NCBI RefSeq assembly: GCF_000744815.1
Contig: NZ_JQMQ01000005.1
Coordinates: 1,992,055-2,056,054, forward strand
Source: Phaeacidiphilus oryzae TH49
GTDB taxonomy: Bacteria > Actinomycetota > Actinomycetes > Streptomycetales > Streptomycetaceae
Length of the DNA stretch: 64,000 nt
Reading direction: 5' to 3'
Below are positions 35,030-43,254 of this stretch, in pieces. A model generated the notes under the pieces. It saw only the letters and a list, made by a program, of their open reading frames with translations. It was not told where the DNA came from and searched no databases. Every line of letters starts with the position of its first letter. The first letter of the stretch is position 1. Made by a program: the position numbers and the translations under genes.

Positions 35030-35931
35030 GCAAGGTGGCAGAGAACCTGTCGGAGCACCAGGTCCGCTCGACGCTGCAGGCGGAGATCGACTCCGACGAG
35101 GCGACCGTCGCCGCCCGCGCCCGGCGCAGGCATCTGATGCGCCGCTGGCGGATCCTCGGCGGTCAGCTGCTCTTCGCGGTGGTGATCATCGGCGGCTGGC
35201 AGCTCTTCACCGACTGGGGAATCGTCGACGACTTCTTCGTCGGCCAGCCCAGCGGCATCGTGCACCAGGTCGTCGACTGGTTCCAGCACGGCACCGAGTT
35301 CGGTTCGATCTGGACGCAGATCGGCGTGACCATGGAGGAGGCCCTGCTGGGCTTCGTCTACGGTGTGGTCGGCGGGGTCATCTTCGGTGTGGTGCTGGGT
35401 CAGTTCCGTTTCCTGGCCGAGGTGCTGGGCCCGTTCATCAAGATCGTGAACGCGGTGCCGCGTATCGTCCTCGGCTCGATCTTCGTGGTCATGCTGGGCC
35501 TCGGCACCCCGTCCAAGGTGCTGCTGGCCTCGGTGCTGGTGTTCTTCGCGGTGTTCTTCAACGCCTTCCAGGGCGTGCGCGAGGTGGACCGCATCTTCAT
35601 CTCCAACGCCCGTGTGCTGGGCGCCTCCCGGTGGCAGATCACCCGGCACGTGATCCTGCCCTCCGCGCTGACCTGGATCACCGCCAGCCTCCACGTCGCC
35701 TTCGGCTTCTCCATCATCGGCGCGATCGTCGGCGAGGTGCTGGGCGCCCAGCAGGGGCTCGGCCTGCTCATCAGCAGCGCGCAGAACCACTTCAACCCCG
35801 ACGGCGTCTTCGGCGCGATGGCCATCATCGCCGTGATCACCCTCGTCGCCGAGGGACTGATCAGCCTGCTGGAGCGGCGCCTGCTGTCCTGGCGTCCGCC
35901 GTCCCCGGCCGAGACCAGCGCCGGCGTGTAG
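35026..35931 (+). CDS. NitT/TauT-family ABC transporter permease
   Basis: This 301-residue membrane protein starts with GTG 35026 in a GTGA overlap (GTG 35035 is an alternative). It has six helices after a cytoplasmic charged N-terminus of about 40 residues. The EAA loop is NARVLGASRWQITRHVILPS at about residues 196-215, as in SsuC/TauC. It should form a homodimeric channel with two ATPase subunits. It is followed after 105 bp by the binding-protein gene; that gap has no further ORF. Confidence 0.93.
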   Translation: MSKVAENLSEHQVRSTLQAEIDSDEATVAARARRRHLMRRWRILGGQLLFAVVIIGGWQLFTDWGIVDDFFVGQPSGIVHQVVDWFQHGTEFGSIWTQIGVTMEEALLGFVYGVVGGVIFGVVLGQFRFLAEVLGPFIKIVNAVPRIVLGSIFVVMLGLGTPSKVLLASVLVFFAVFFNAFQGVREVDRIFISNARVLGASRWQITRHVILPSALTWITASLHVAFGFSIIGAIVGEVLGAQQGLGLLISSAQNHFNPDGVFGAMAIIAVITLVAEGLISLLERRLLSWRPPSPAETSAGV

Positions 35932-36036
35932 GCGAGAAGCCGCCCCGGCACTCGGTCCCCTGAGCGCACCACCCGTTGCCACCACCGTTCGCACAGCCCG
36001 TTCACACAAAGACGTGATCCGAAGGGACGAACACCC

Positions 36037-37101
36037 ATGTCCAGCAAGAGCCGCACCAGAGTCCGCATCGCCGCCGCCGTCGTCGGCACCCTCGCCCTCA
36101 CTGCCGGGGTCAGCGCCTGCGGTGGCGCCACCACCGTGAAGAAGGGCGCCAACGGCCTGCCCACCGTCACCATGATGGTCGGCGGTATCGACAAGCAGAT
36201 CTATCTCCCCTACGAGCTGGCCCAGGGCCTCGGGTACTACAAGAAGTACGGCGTCAACATGCAGCTCAGCACCGAGACCGCGGGCGGTGTCGGCGCCGAG
36301 GACGCGATGGCCTCCGGCCAGGTCGACATGGCCGGCGCCTGGTACATCCACACCATCGACTTCCAGCAGAAGGGCAAGGACGTCGTCTCCGTCGCCCAGC
36401 TGAGCGGCGCCCCGGGCGAGCGCATCATGTGCAACCCGAAGTCCGGGGTGAAGACCCCGGCCGACTTCAAGGGCAAGTCGATCGGCGTCACCGACCTCGG
36501 CTCCGGCACCGACGACCTGGTCCGCTTCCTCGCCTCCAAGACCGGTCTGACCACCAAGGACTTCCACCGGGTCGGCGTCGGCGAGGGCTCCACCCTGCTC
36601 AGCCAGCTCCAGCAGAACCGGGTGGCCTGCGCCATCACCACCCAGCCGACCGTGAACGCGGTCGAGAAGGCCGGCGCCGGCGTGCCCACCATCGACCTGG
36701 CCACCACCGCCGGGGTGAACAAGTGGCTCGGCGGGCCGCTGCCCTCGGCCGCCGTCCTCACCCGCGCGGACTGGGTGAAGGCCAACCCGGACGCCACCCA
36801 GAAGGTGGTGGACGCCCTGGTCGCCACGATGCACTACATCGCCACCCACAGCGCCGCGGACATCGCCGCCCACCTGCCCGCCAGCTATGTGGAGAACGGC
36901 CTGACCACCAAGGCCGACTACATCAAGACGCTGACCGAGGACAAGGGCCAGTTCCTGCCGGACGGCATGATGCCGGCCAACGGCCCGCAGACCGTCCTCA
37001 ACGAGGACAAGGCGGCCGGCAACGTCTCGGGCAGCGTCGACCTGTCCAAGACCTACACCAACCAGTACGTGATCGCCGCCCACAAGAAGCTCGGCTACTG
37101 A
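36037..37101 (+). CDS. NitT/TauT-type substrate-binding lipoprotein (NMT1/THI5-like)
   Basis: The 354-residue lipoprotein has a signal peptide ending in the lipobox TAGVSAC with Cys at about residue 28. The type-II binding fold shows the family pattern: YLPYELAQGLGYYKKYGVNM early, then GQVDMAGAWY, KTPADFKGKSIGVTDLGSGT and QNRVACAITTQPTVNAVEKA. Such proteins bind sulfonates, nitrate, pyrimidine precursors or aromatic acids. Nothing here fixes the ligand, although the convergent CitA-type sensor suggests a carboxylate. The start is ATG 36037 (GAAGGGACG upstream). A hairpin follows the stop. Confidence 0.92.
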   Translation: MSSKSRTRVRIAAAVVGTLALTAGVSACGGATTVKKGANGLPTVTMMVGGIDKQIYLPYELAQGLGYYKKYGVNMQLSTETAGGVGAEDAMASGQVDMAGAWYIHTIDFQQKGKDVVSVAQLSGAPGERIMCNPKSGVKTPADFKGKSIGVTDLGSGTDDLVRFLASKTGLTTKDFHRVGVGEGSTLLSQLQQNRVACAITTQPTVNAVEKAGAGVPTIDLATTAGVNKWLGGPLPSAAVLTRADWVKANPDATQKVVDALVATMHYIATHSAADIAAHLPASYVENGLTTKADYIKTLTEDKGQFLPDGMMPANGPQTVLNEDKAAGNVSGSVDLSKTYTNQYVIAAHKKLGY

Positions 37102-37127
37102 CACCAGCTCAGCTGATAGACCGTCAC

Positions 37128-37173
37128 CACCGCTGCCGCGTCCGGGCGTTCACGCCCCGGCGCGGTAGCGGTG
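37128..37173. terminator. Bidirectional hairpin between the binding protein and the response regulator
   Basis: CACCGCTGCCGCG (37128-37140) pairs with 37161-37173 through one G-T wobble, and an inner CCGGGCG/CGCCCCGG stem (with one bulged base) extends it. The stop codon of the response regulator lies in the loop region. It serves both convergent units. Confidence 0.75.
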
Positions 37174-37896
37174 TTCCGGGCGGCCGGTGGAGCCGTAGCG
37201 GAGTTCCAGGCGGACCACGCCCTCCCGGGCCAGGTAGGAGAGGTAACGCTGGGCGGTGGCGCGGGAGACGCCGGTCAGCTCGGCCACGTCGTAGGCCGAG
37301 AGGTCGCGTCCGGCGGACCGCACGGCGTCCCGCACCAGGGCCAGCGTCGGCGCCGAGTGCCCCTTGGCCGGGACCGGCGGCAGGACGTTGGGGCGGGCCG
37401 CGTTGAAGATCGCGTCCACCTCCTCCTGGCCGTGCTCCACGGCCGGGTCGAGCGCGGCGACCCGGCGGCGCAGCTCCCGGAAGGCCGTCAGCCGCTCGGC
37501 CAGCGCGGCGAATCCGAAGGGCTTGACCAGGTAGCCGACCGCGCCCAGCTGCATCGCGGTGCGCACCGAGCCGACGTCCCGGGCGGCGGTGATCACGATC
37601 GCGTCCGGCCGCGCGGCCGCCCCGGCCGCGGCGCCGGCCTCGGCCTCGGCGTTGAGCCGGCGCAGCACGTCCAGCCCGCTGCCGTCCGGCAGGTAGACGT
37701 CCAGCAGCAGCAGTTCCGGCCGGAGGGTGTGCACCGCGTCCAGCCCGTCCTCCACCGCGGAGGCCTCGCCGACCACGCTGAAGCCCTCCACCCTCCGCAC
37801 ATAGGCGGCGTGGATCGCCCGCACCCGGAAGTCGTCGTCCACCACCAGCGTCCCGATCGCGGGGCTCGGCTCCGGTCTCACGTTCTCGCTCCTCAT
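37150..37896 (-). CDS. CitB/DcuR-like response regulator
   Basis: The 248-residue protein has a receiver domain at about residues 15-130, with acidic pocket VVDDDF, phospho-acceptor Asp in LLLLDVYLPDGSGLDVL, Thr in IVITAARD and Lys in YLVKPF. A C-terminal winged helix-turn-helix of the CitB type follows (YDVAELTGVSRATAQRYLSYL). An unusual Ala-Gly run (AEAEAGAAAGAAARP) sits in the receiver after alpha-3. The ATG at 37894-37896 overlaps the TGA of the kinase gene, so the two are coupled. It probably regulates the convergent ABC transporter. Confidence 0.9.
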   Translation of the reverse strand: MRSENVRPEPSPAIGTLVVDDDFRVRAIHAAYVRRVEGFSVVGEASAVEDGLDAVHTLRPELLLLDVYLPDGSGLDVLRRLNAEAEAGAAAGAAARPDAIVITAARDVGSVRTAMQLGAVGYLVKPFGFAALAERLTAFRELRRRVAALDPAVEHGQEEVDAIFNAARPNVLPPVPAKGHSAPTLALVRDAVRSAGRDLSAYDVAELTGVSRATAQRYLSYLAREGVVRLELRYGSTGRPEHRYRAGA

Positions 37897-39646
37897 CTCA
37901 GTATCCCCGCGCCTGTCCCCACCCCCACGCCGGTCCCGGCGAACACGCCCTCGGCGCTCTCCGGCGGCTCCGCGCCCCCCAGCGGCAACGGCAGCTCCAC
38001 CGTGAAGACCGCCCCGGGCGGGCCGGACCGGACGTCGATCCGCCCGCCGTGCCGCAGCACCAGCCGGTGCACCAGCGCCAGCCCGAGTCCCCGGCGCGCG
38101 GTGCCGCGCTCCGGCTTGGTGGACCAGCCGTCCTGGAAGATCCGCTCCATCCGGTCCAGCGGTATCCCGGGACCGTTGTCCTCGACCCGCACCAGCACCC
38201 GCCGCCCGGCGGCGTCCTCCGCCAGCCGCAGCCGCACCCGCCCGGGCCGCCGCCCGGGCCGCCGGCGCCGGCGCCGCCGCCAGAGCGGGCGCGGGCGTCA
38301 CCGTCACCGTGGCCGTCGCCGGGGGCGGAGGCCGCCGCGTCCACCGCGTTGTCCACCAGGTTGCCGACGATGGTCAACAGCCGGGAGAGATGGGCCGGCT
38401 CCTCGGAGAGCCAGGAGTCCTCGTCGAGGCTCAGCTCCACCCCGCGCTCGGCCGCGACGGTGGTCTTGGCGACGATCAGCCCGACCATGGTCGGATTGCC
38501 GATCCGCTCCCGCACCGACTCGGTCAGGGCCGGCTCAGCGCCCGCGCACTCCGTCGCGAACTCCTGCGCGGCCCCGTACTCGCCCAGCTCCAGCAGCCCG
38601 GAGAGGGTGTGCATCCGATTGGAGAACTCGTGCTGCTGGGAGCGCAGCGCGTTGGTCAGGCCCCGCACCGAGTCCAGCTCGCGCAGCAGCCCGACCATCT
38701 CCGTGCGGTCCCGTACGGTGACCACCGCGCCGAGCCGGCGCCCGTGGAGCACCACCGGCATCCGGTTGACCGCCAGGCAGTGGCCGTCGGTGAGCACCAC
38801 CAGGTCGCTGCCGGTCAGGGTGCCGTCCAGGGCGCCGCGCAGCCTGCCCTCCGGCAGGAGGTCCTCCAGCCGGCAGCCGAGCGCGCTGCCGAACCCGAGC
38901 AGCCGCCGCGCCTCGTCGTTGACCAGGCTGATCCGCTCCTGAGGGTCGAAGGCGATCACGCCCTCGCGGATGCCGTGGAGCATCGCCTCGCGGTCCTGGA
39001 GCAGCCCGGCGATCTCCTCCAGTTCCAGCCCGAAGGTGGTCCGCTTGAGGCGGCGGGCGAGCAGGGCGGAGGCGATCGCGCCGAGGGCCAGGGCGATGCT
39101 CGCGAAGAGCCCGAAGACCGGCAGCTCGCGCCAGAGCTCGTCGACCGCGTTGCTCTCCAGGATGCCGACCGACACCTCGCCGACCAGGTTTCCGTCCGGC
39201 GCGAGGAGGGGTGCCTTGCCGTTGGCCGAGCGGCCGGTGGAGCCGTTGTTGATGCCGACGTGGGGCTGCCCGTCCAGGACCGCGATCGGCTCCGTGACCC
39301 GCTTGCCGATCAGCGCCGGGTTCGGGTGGGAGTGGCGCACCCGGTTCAGGTCGATGACGACCACGTAGCGGGCCGAGGTCGCCGCAGCGTAGCGCTGGGC
39401 GGCCGTCTGGATCACCGAGTCCGGACCGTCCTCGGCCATCGCCGTGCGGATCGCGGGGTCGCTGGCGGCGGCCTCGGCGATGGACAGCGCCTCGTGCTCG
39501 TACTGCCGGTCGATCTCGGCCCGCTGGGCCAGGGCCAGCAGCACGAAGCCGATCGCCGAGGTGAGCGCCAGGATGAGCAGCTGGTTCTGCAGGATCCGGG
39601 TGGAGAGCCGCCGCTTGCCCTCCCGTCTGAACTCCCGTCCTCGCAC
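37893..39646 (-). CDS. CitA/DcuS-like sensor histidine kinase, interrupted by a frame break
   Basis: The kinase starts with GTG 39644-39646 (AGGTGG seven bases upstream; ATG 39725-39727 is an alternative). It has a membrane helix, an extracellular PAS-like sensor with the RHSHPNPALIGK motif typical of citrate/dicarboxylate sensors, a second helix, a PAS domain, a dimerisation helix (SQQHEFSNRMHTLSGLLELG) and the N-box NLVDNAVDAA. After about residue 470 this frame turns into nonsense. The remaining ATPase boxes (VRVEDNGPGIPLDRM, RGLGLALVHRLVLRHGG) lie in another frame at 37893-38237, which ends in an ATGA overlap with the response regulator. One missing base between about 38238 and 38290 would restore a single gene. 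It is either a sequence error or a true frameshift. Confidence 0.82.
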
Positions 39647-39747
39647 GTCGGCACCACCTAGTCTCACGGGGCGCGAGCCCCGTTGCCGCGCGCCTGCTGC
39701 CTCGCGATTGTCCATGCAGACGGGCATTCTGCCCAGCCCCGTCCCGT

Positions 39748-39771
39748 CGAGCAGAACGCGCAGAACGCGCG
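39748..39771 (+). promoter_or_regulatory. Candidate response-regulator operator upstream of the sensor kinase (copy 2)
   Basis: The motif CGAGCAGAACGCGC followed by AGAACGCGCG matches the element at 33984-34007 in 20 of 24 positions and contains two near-perfect AGAACGCGC direct repeats. It lies about 100 bp upstream of the kinase GTG, in the opposite orientation relative to the gene. Confidence 0.45.
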
Positions 39772-39775
39772 AAAC

Positions 39776-39813
39776 CGGCGGCCGGCGCCGCAGGTGAGCG
39801 GCGCCGGCCGCCG
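39776..39813. terminator. Hairpin terminator after the symporter gene
   Basis: A perfect 16-bp stem (39776-39791 CGGCGGCCGGCGCCGC with 39798-39813) and a 6-nt loop lie 23 bp after the symporter stop, before the kinase promoter. Confidence 0.85.
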
Positions 39814-39836
39814 TTCCGGACGGCGCGCGGGGTCGG

Positions 39837-41477
39837 CTACACCGCCCCCGCGCCGGTCAGTGCGCGGACCTCGAGCTCGGCATAGGCGTCCGGATCGGCG
39901 CTCCGCCGGGAGGTCACCGTCCCCAGCCAGCCGGCCAGGAATCCGCACGGAATGGAGACGACCCCGGGGTTCTGCAGCGGGAACCAGTGGAAGTCGACTC
40001 CGGGGAAGACCGACGAGGGGCTCCCCGAGACCACCGGCGAGAACGCCACCAGCAGCAGCGCCGGAATCAGCCCCCCGTACGTCGCCCACACCGCCCCGCG
40101 GGTGGTGAACCGCCGCCAGAAGAGGTTGAAGAGCAGCGTCGGCAGATTCGCCGAGGCGGCGATCGCGAAGGCCAGCCCCACCAGCGAGGCCACGTTCAGC
40201 TTCTGCGCGAAGAGGCTGAGCACGATCGCGATCGCGCCGACCCCGACCGCCGCGCCCCGGGCCACCGCCACCTCGTCCGCCTCGCTCGGCGTCGGCTCGT
40301 CCGCCCGGCGGAACGCGCGGGCCCACAGGTCATGGGCGAACGCCACCGAGGAGGCCATGGTCAGCCCGGCCACCACCGCCAGGACGGTGGCGAAGGCCAC
40401 CGCCGCGATGACCGCGAAGAGCACCGCGCCGCCGGTGCTGCCGGCGCCTCCGCCGAGCACCTGGGCCAGCAGCGGTACGGCGGTGTTGCCGGCCGCGTTG
40501 GACGCCCGCACCCGGTCCGCGCCGACCAGCGCCGCGGCGCCCAGCCCCAGAATGATCATCATCAGATAGAACCCGCCGACCAGGCCGATCGCCCACAGCG
40601 CGGAGCGCCGGGCGGCCCGCGCTGTCGGCACGGTGTAGAAGCGGGACAGGATGTGCGGCAGCCCGCCGGTGCCGAGCACCAGCGCGAGCCCGAGGCTGAC
40701 GAAGTCCAGCCGGTTCTGCCAGCTCCCCCCGTAGGTGAGCCCGGGGCGGAGATACGCGTCGCCGAAGCCGGAGCCGCGGGCCGCGTGGGACAGCAGCTCG
40801 GAGACGTTCCCGTGGAAGCGGATCAGCACCAGCGCGCAGAGCAGAACCGTTCCGCCGAGCAGCAGGACCGCCTTGATGATCTGGATCCAGGTGGTCGCCC
40901 GCATCCCGCCGATCGCGACGTAGACCGTCATCAGCGCGCCCACCCCGACGATCGACCAGGCCCGGGCGGCGTCGGTGTTCTGCCCGAGCAGCATCGCGAC
41001 CACGCTGCCCGCACCGACCATCTGCGCCAGCAGGTAGAAGAGCGCCACCACCATCGAGGCGACCCCGGTCGCGGCCCGCACCGGCCGCTGCCGCATCCGC
41101 ACCGAGAGGACGTCGGCCAGGGTGTACCGCCCGGTGTTGCGGACCAGTTCGGCGAGGAGCACCAGCACCACCAGCCAGCCGACCAGGAAGCCGATGGTGT
41201 AGAGCAGCCCGTCGTAGCCGTAGAGGGCGATGAGACCGGTGACGCCGAGGAAGGAGGCGGCGGACATGTAGTCGCCGGAGATGGCGAAACCGTTCTGCAT
41301 GGGGGTGAACTGGCGGCCGCCGGTGTAGTACTCCTCCGCGGCGCGGACCCGGCGGCCGGCCCAGACGGTGACTCCGAGGGTGACCAGCACCACGGCGCTG
41401 AACAGGGCGGTGGAGAGCGCCTGGTGGGCGTTGTGCGGCTGACCGCCGCCGGCTGCGGCGAGGAGGTTCGCGTGCAT
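39837..41477 (-). CDS. Sodium:solute symporter (cation/acetate symporter ActP-like)
   Basis: This 546-residue SSS-family transporter has about 13 helices. Family features are the EYYTGGRQFTPMQNGFAISG loop after helix 1, GDYMSAASFLGVTG, YTLADVLSVRMRQRPVR and LGTGGLPHILSRFYTVP. It probably imports acetate or another short monocarboxylate with Na+. The ATG at 41475-41477 is preferred. A GTG at 41576 overlapping the DUF485 stop is in frame, but the 33 codons between are poor in G/C at third positions. Upstream is a DUF485 gene, the usual partner of this symporter (YjcH-ActP in Escherichia coli). Confidence 0.91.
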   Translation of the reverse strand: MHANLLAAAGGGQPHNAHQALSTALFSAVVLVTLGVTVWAGRRVRAAEEYYTGGRQFTPMQNGFAISGDYMSAASFLGVTGLIALYGYDGLLYTIGFLVGWLVVLVLLAELVRNTGRYTLADVLSVRMRQRPVRAATGVASMVVALFYLLAQMVGAGSVVAMLLGQNTDAARAWSIVGVGALMTVYVAIGGMRATTWIQIIKAVLLLGGTVLLCALVLIRFHGNVSELLSHAARGSGFGDAYLRPGLTYGGSWQNRLDFVSLGLALVLGTGGLPHILSRFYTVPTARAARRSALWAIGLVGGFYLMMIILGLGAAALVGADRVRASNAAGNTAVPLLAQVLGGGAGSTGGAVLFAVIAAVAFATVLAVVAGLTMASSVAFAHDLWARAFRRADEPTPSEADEVAVARGAAVGVGAIAIVLSLFAQKLNVASLVGLAFAIAASANLPTLLFNLFWRRFTTRGAVWATYGGLIPALLLVAFSPVVSGSPSSVFPGVDFHWFPLQNPGVVSIPCGFLAGWLGTVTSRRSADPDAYAELEVRALTGAGAV

Positions 41478-41572
41478 GGCTGATCCCGGTCCTGTCGGTG
41501 CTGTCGGTGCTGACGGTCCTATCGGGCCTATCGGGCCTATCGGTCCGGTGTCCGCCGCCGTCGAGGCTGCGG

Positions 41573-42115
41573 TCACCGGAGCCGGTCCTGGGTGTCCCAG
41601 CGCAGGCCGAGGGCGGCCCGGTCCCGCTTGAGCCGGGCGTGCCGGGCGTAGAGGGCGGCGACCGCGAAGGTGGTCACGAACTGCGCGATGCCGAGCAGCC
41701 AGGCGAGGTTGATCGAGCCGATCAGCGGCCGCGCCATCAACTGCGGCAGAGTGACCGCGCCGACCACGTAGAGGAGGTACCAGAGGAGGAAGAACACGCA
41801 GGCCGGAAAGGCGAACCCGCGGTACCGCCCGCGGATCTCCCGGAACTCCGCGCTGGCCTGCACCCCGCGATAGACCCGCGCCCGCTCCGCGTCCGCCGAC
41901 CGCGCGGCGGTGCGGTCGTCCGCCGCCGGCTCCGCGCCCCGGCCCGCGAGGCCCGCGGACGGCGCCGAGGGCTCGGGGGGCCCGGACGGCTCGGACGGCT
42001 GAGACGGCTCGTACGGCGCCGACGGCTCGGAGGGCGTGCCCTCCCCCTCGGCGGTCTCCGCCGCTGCCGCTCCCGGCAGGTCGGCTACTGCCCGCGCGAG
42101 GATGGCGGCACCCCC
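41573..42115 (-). CDS. DUF485 membrane protein, 3' part of a frame-broken gene
   Basis: The last 97 residues are a DUF485 domain: VQASAEFREIRGRYRGFAFP, then two membrane helices (CVFFLLWYLLYVVGAVTLP and INLAWLLGIAQFVTTFAVAA). Such proteins accompany acetate symporters. Coding character (G/C at nearly all third positions, a PSEPSEP-rich linker) continues upstream of the only in-frame GTG (41861-41863) to about 42115. There is no start codon there, and the reading passes instead from the Ala-rich frame at 42085-43113. One missing base in a C run at 42111-42125 would fuse the two. If not an error, the minimal protein starts at GTG 41863. The 95 bp before the symporter hold nine-base repeats. Confidence 0.7.
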   Translation of the reverse strand, partial: GGAAILARAVADLPGAAAAETAEGEGTPSEPSAPYEPSQPSEPSGPPEPSAPSAGLAGRGAEPAADDRTAARSADAERARVYRGVQASAEFREIRGRYRGFAFPACVFFLLWYLLYVVGAVTLPQLMARPLIGSINLAWLLGIAQFVTTFAVAALYARHARLKRDRAALGLRWDTQDRLR

Positions 42116-43113
42116 GTCGGCCCCCGCCCGGCGGCCTCGTCCGCTGCCGCCGCGGCCCGCGCGGCGACCGAACCGCCCCGGGACCCGGAAGCCCACTCCT
42201 CCGCCAGGGCCCGCGCGGCGGCCGGGTCTCCGTCGGCCGCCGCCCGCCCGGCCACCGCCGCACCGGCCGCCCGCTGCCGCCCAGAGGCCCACTGCTCGGC
42301 CAGCGCCCGCGCGGCGGCGACGTCGCCGGCAATGCTCTGCCGAGCGGACGTCCGCAGCTCGTCGGCCGGCTGCTCGCCAGTGACGGCGACGCCCGCCGGC
42401 GTGGAAACCGGCTGAGCGCCGGCGGACGCGACCTGCCCGCCGGCCCCGGGACCGGCCGCCGACGCCCACGCGGCATCGGCACCGGCACCGGCATCCCCGC
42501 CGCCTGGAGCGGCGAACGGCCACTGGCCGGGGGTCGGCTGCCGCTCAGTGACGGCGGCGTCCTCCCGCTCGGCCGTGCGCTGTAACGGCAGCGCCCGCGC
42601 GACGGCGGCGGTGACGGCGTCGGTCTGGGCGGCGCTGTCGTCCGTGACCGGGGCGTCCACGGCAAGCCTGCTCGCGGCGGCGGCCGCGGCGGCCGCGGCG
42701 GCACGGTCGGTGGTGGCGCGGCCCGCGGCCACTCCGGCGGCGGCGATGCGGAGCGCGGCGGCGGCTCGGGCGGAGGCCTTGGCCTGCGCGTCGGCCAACC
42801 TGGCCGGATCCTCGGCCGGTGAGCCGACCGGGCCCTTGGCCAGAGACGGCGGAACCGCCGCGTCGGTCAACGCGTCTGACGAGGTATCGGCGGACGGGGA
42901 CGCCGTCGGCTCACGCGGCGTCGGCGGTGACCACCAGTCGAAGCCGGCCTCCCGCCCGAGCGGCGGGTCCGCCTCCTGCGGATACCCCTCTGGATGCGCC
43001 TCTGGGTGTTCCTGCGGGTGCTCCCGTGGATGGTCCTGTGGGCCCTCTCTCAGGCCCGCGCTGGCCGGCACGCGTTGCTGGGCACGCGCGCCGGGGTGGT
43101 GCTGATGACGCAT
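42085..43113 (-). CDS. Alanine-rich low-complexity protein, probably the 5' part of the DUF485 gene
   Basis: The ORF starts at ATG 43111-43113 (GGGGAGCAGCA upstream) and encodes 342 residues with no membrane helix. It has a His-Pro-Glu repeat region (EHPQEHPEAHPEGYPQE), a long poly-Ala helix region, and two copies of a roughly 40-residue segment containing AAARALAEQWASG and AAARALAEEWASG. The frame runs into a stop at 42085 exactly where the DUF485 frame gains coding character. I therefore read the two as one protein of about 520 residues with an unusually long disordered or helical N-terminus. DUF485 proteins usually have about 100 residues. Function unknown. Confidence 0.6.
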   Translation of the reverse strand: MRHQHHPGARAQQRVPASAGLREGPQDHPREHPQEHPEAHPEGYPQEADPPLGREAGFDWWSPPTPREPTASPSADTSSDALTDAAVPPSLAKGPVGSPAEDPARLADAQAKASARAAAALRIAAAGVAAGRATTDRAAAAAAAAAASRLAVDAPVTDDSAAQTDAVTAAVARALPLQRTAEREDAAVTERQPTPGQWPFAAPGGGDAGAGADAAWASAAGPGAGGQVASAGAQPVSTPAGVAVTGEQPADELRTSARQSIAGDVAAARALAEQWASGRQRAAGAAVAGRAAADGDPAAARALAEEWASGSRGGSVAARAAAAADEAAGRGPTGVPPSSRGQ

Positions 43114-43254
43114 TGCTGCTCCCCGTGCCGGTGATGCTGGCGCGCGGTCCGTACCATCGGCGCGCCCGGGCCCCCAGCTTGCGGAGGGGGGCCGGAGGGC
43201 CGCCCGGCGATCCTCACACATTCACCCCATCAGGTGACGATGTTTCATAAGTGC

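Noticed and set aside
38238-38290. Programmed -1 frameshift in the sensor kinase
   Set aside because: No slippery heptamer of a known type is visible, and two other genes in the window show the same kind of break, so a missing base is more likely.
41477-41576. GTG at 41576 as the start of the symporter, giving a collagen-like GPIGPIGPIG leader
   Set aside because: The GTGA overlap is attractive, but the codons between 41478 and 41576 mostly end in A, unlike any other gene here. The ATG at 41477 gives the normal family length.
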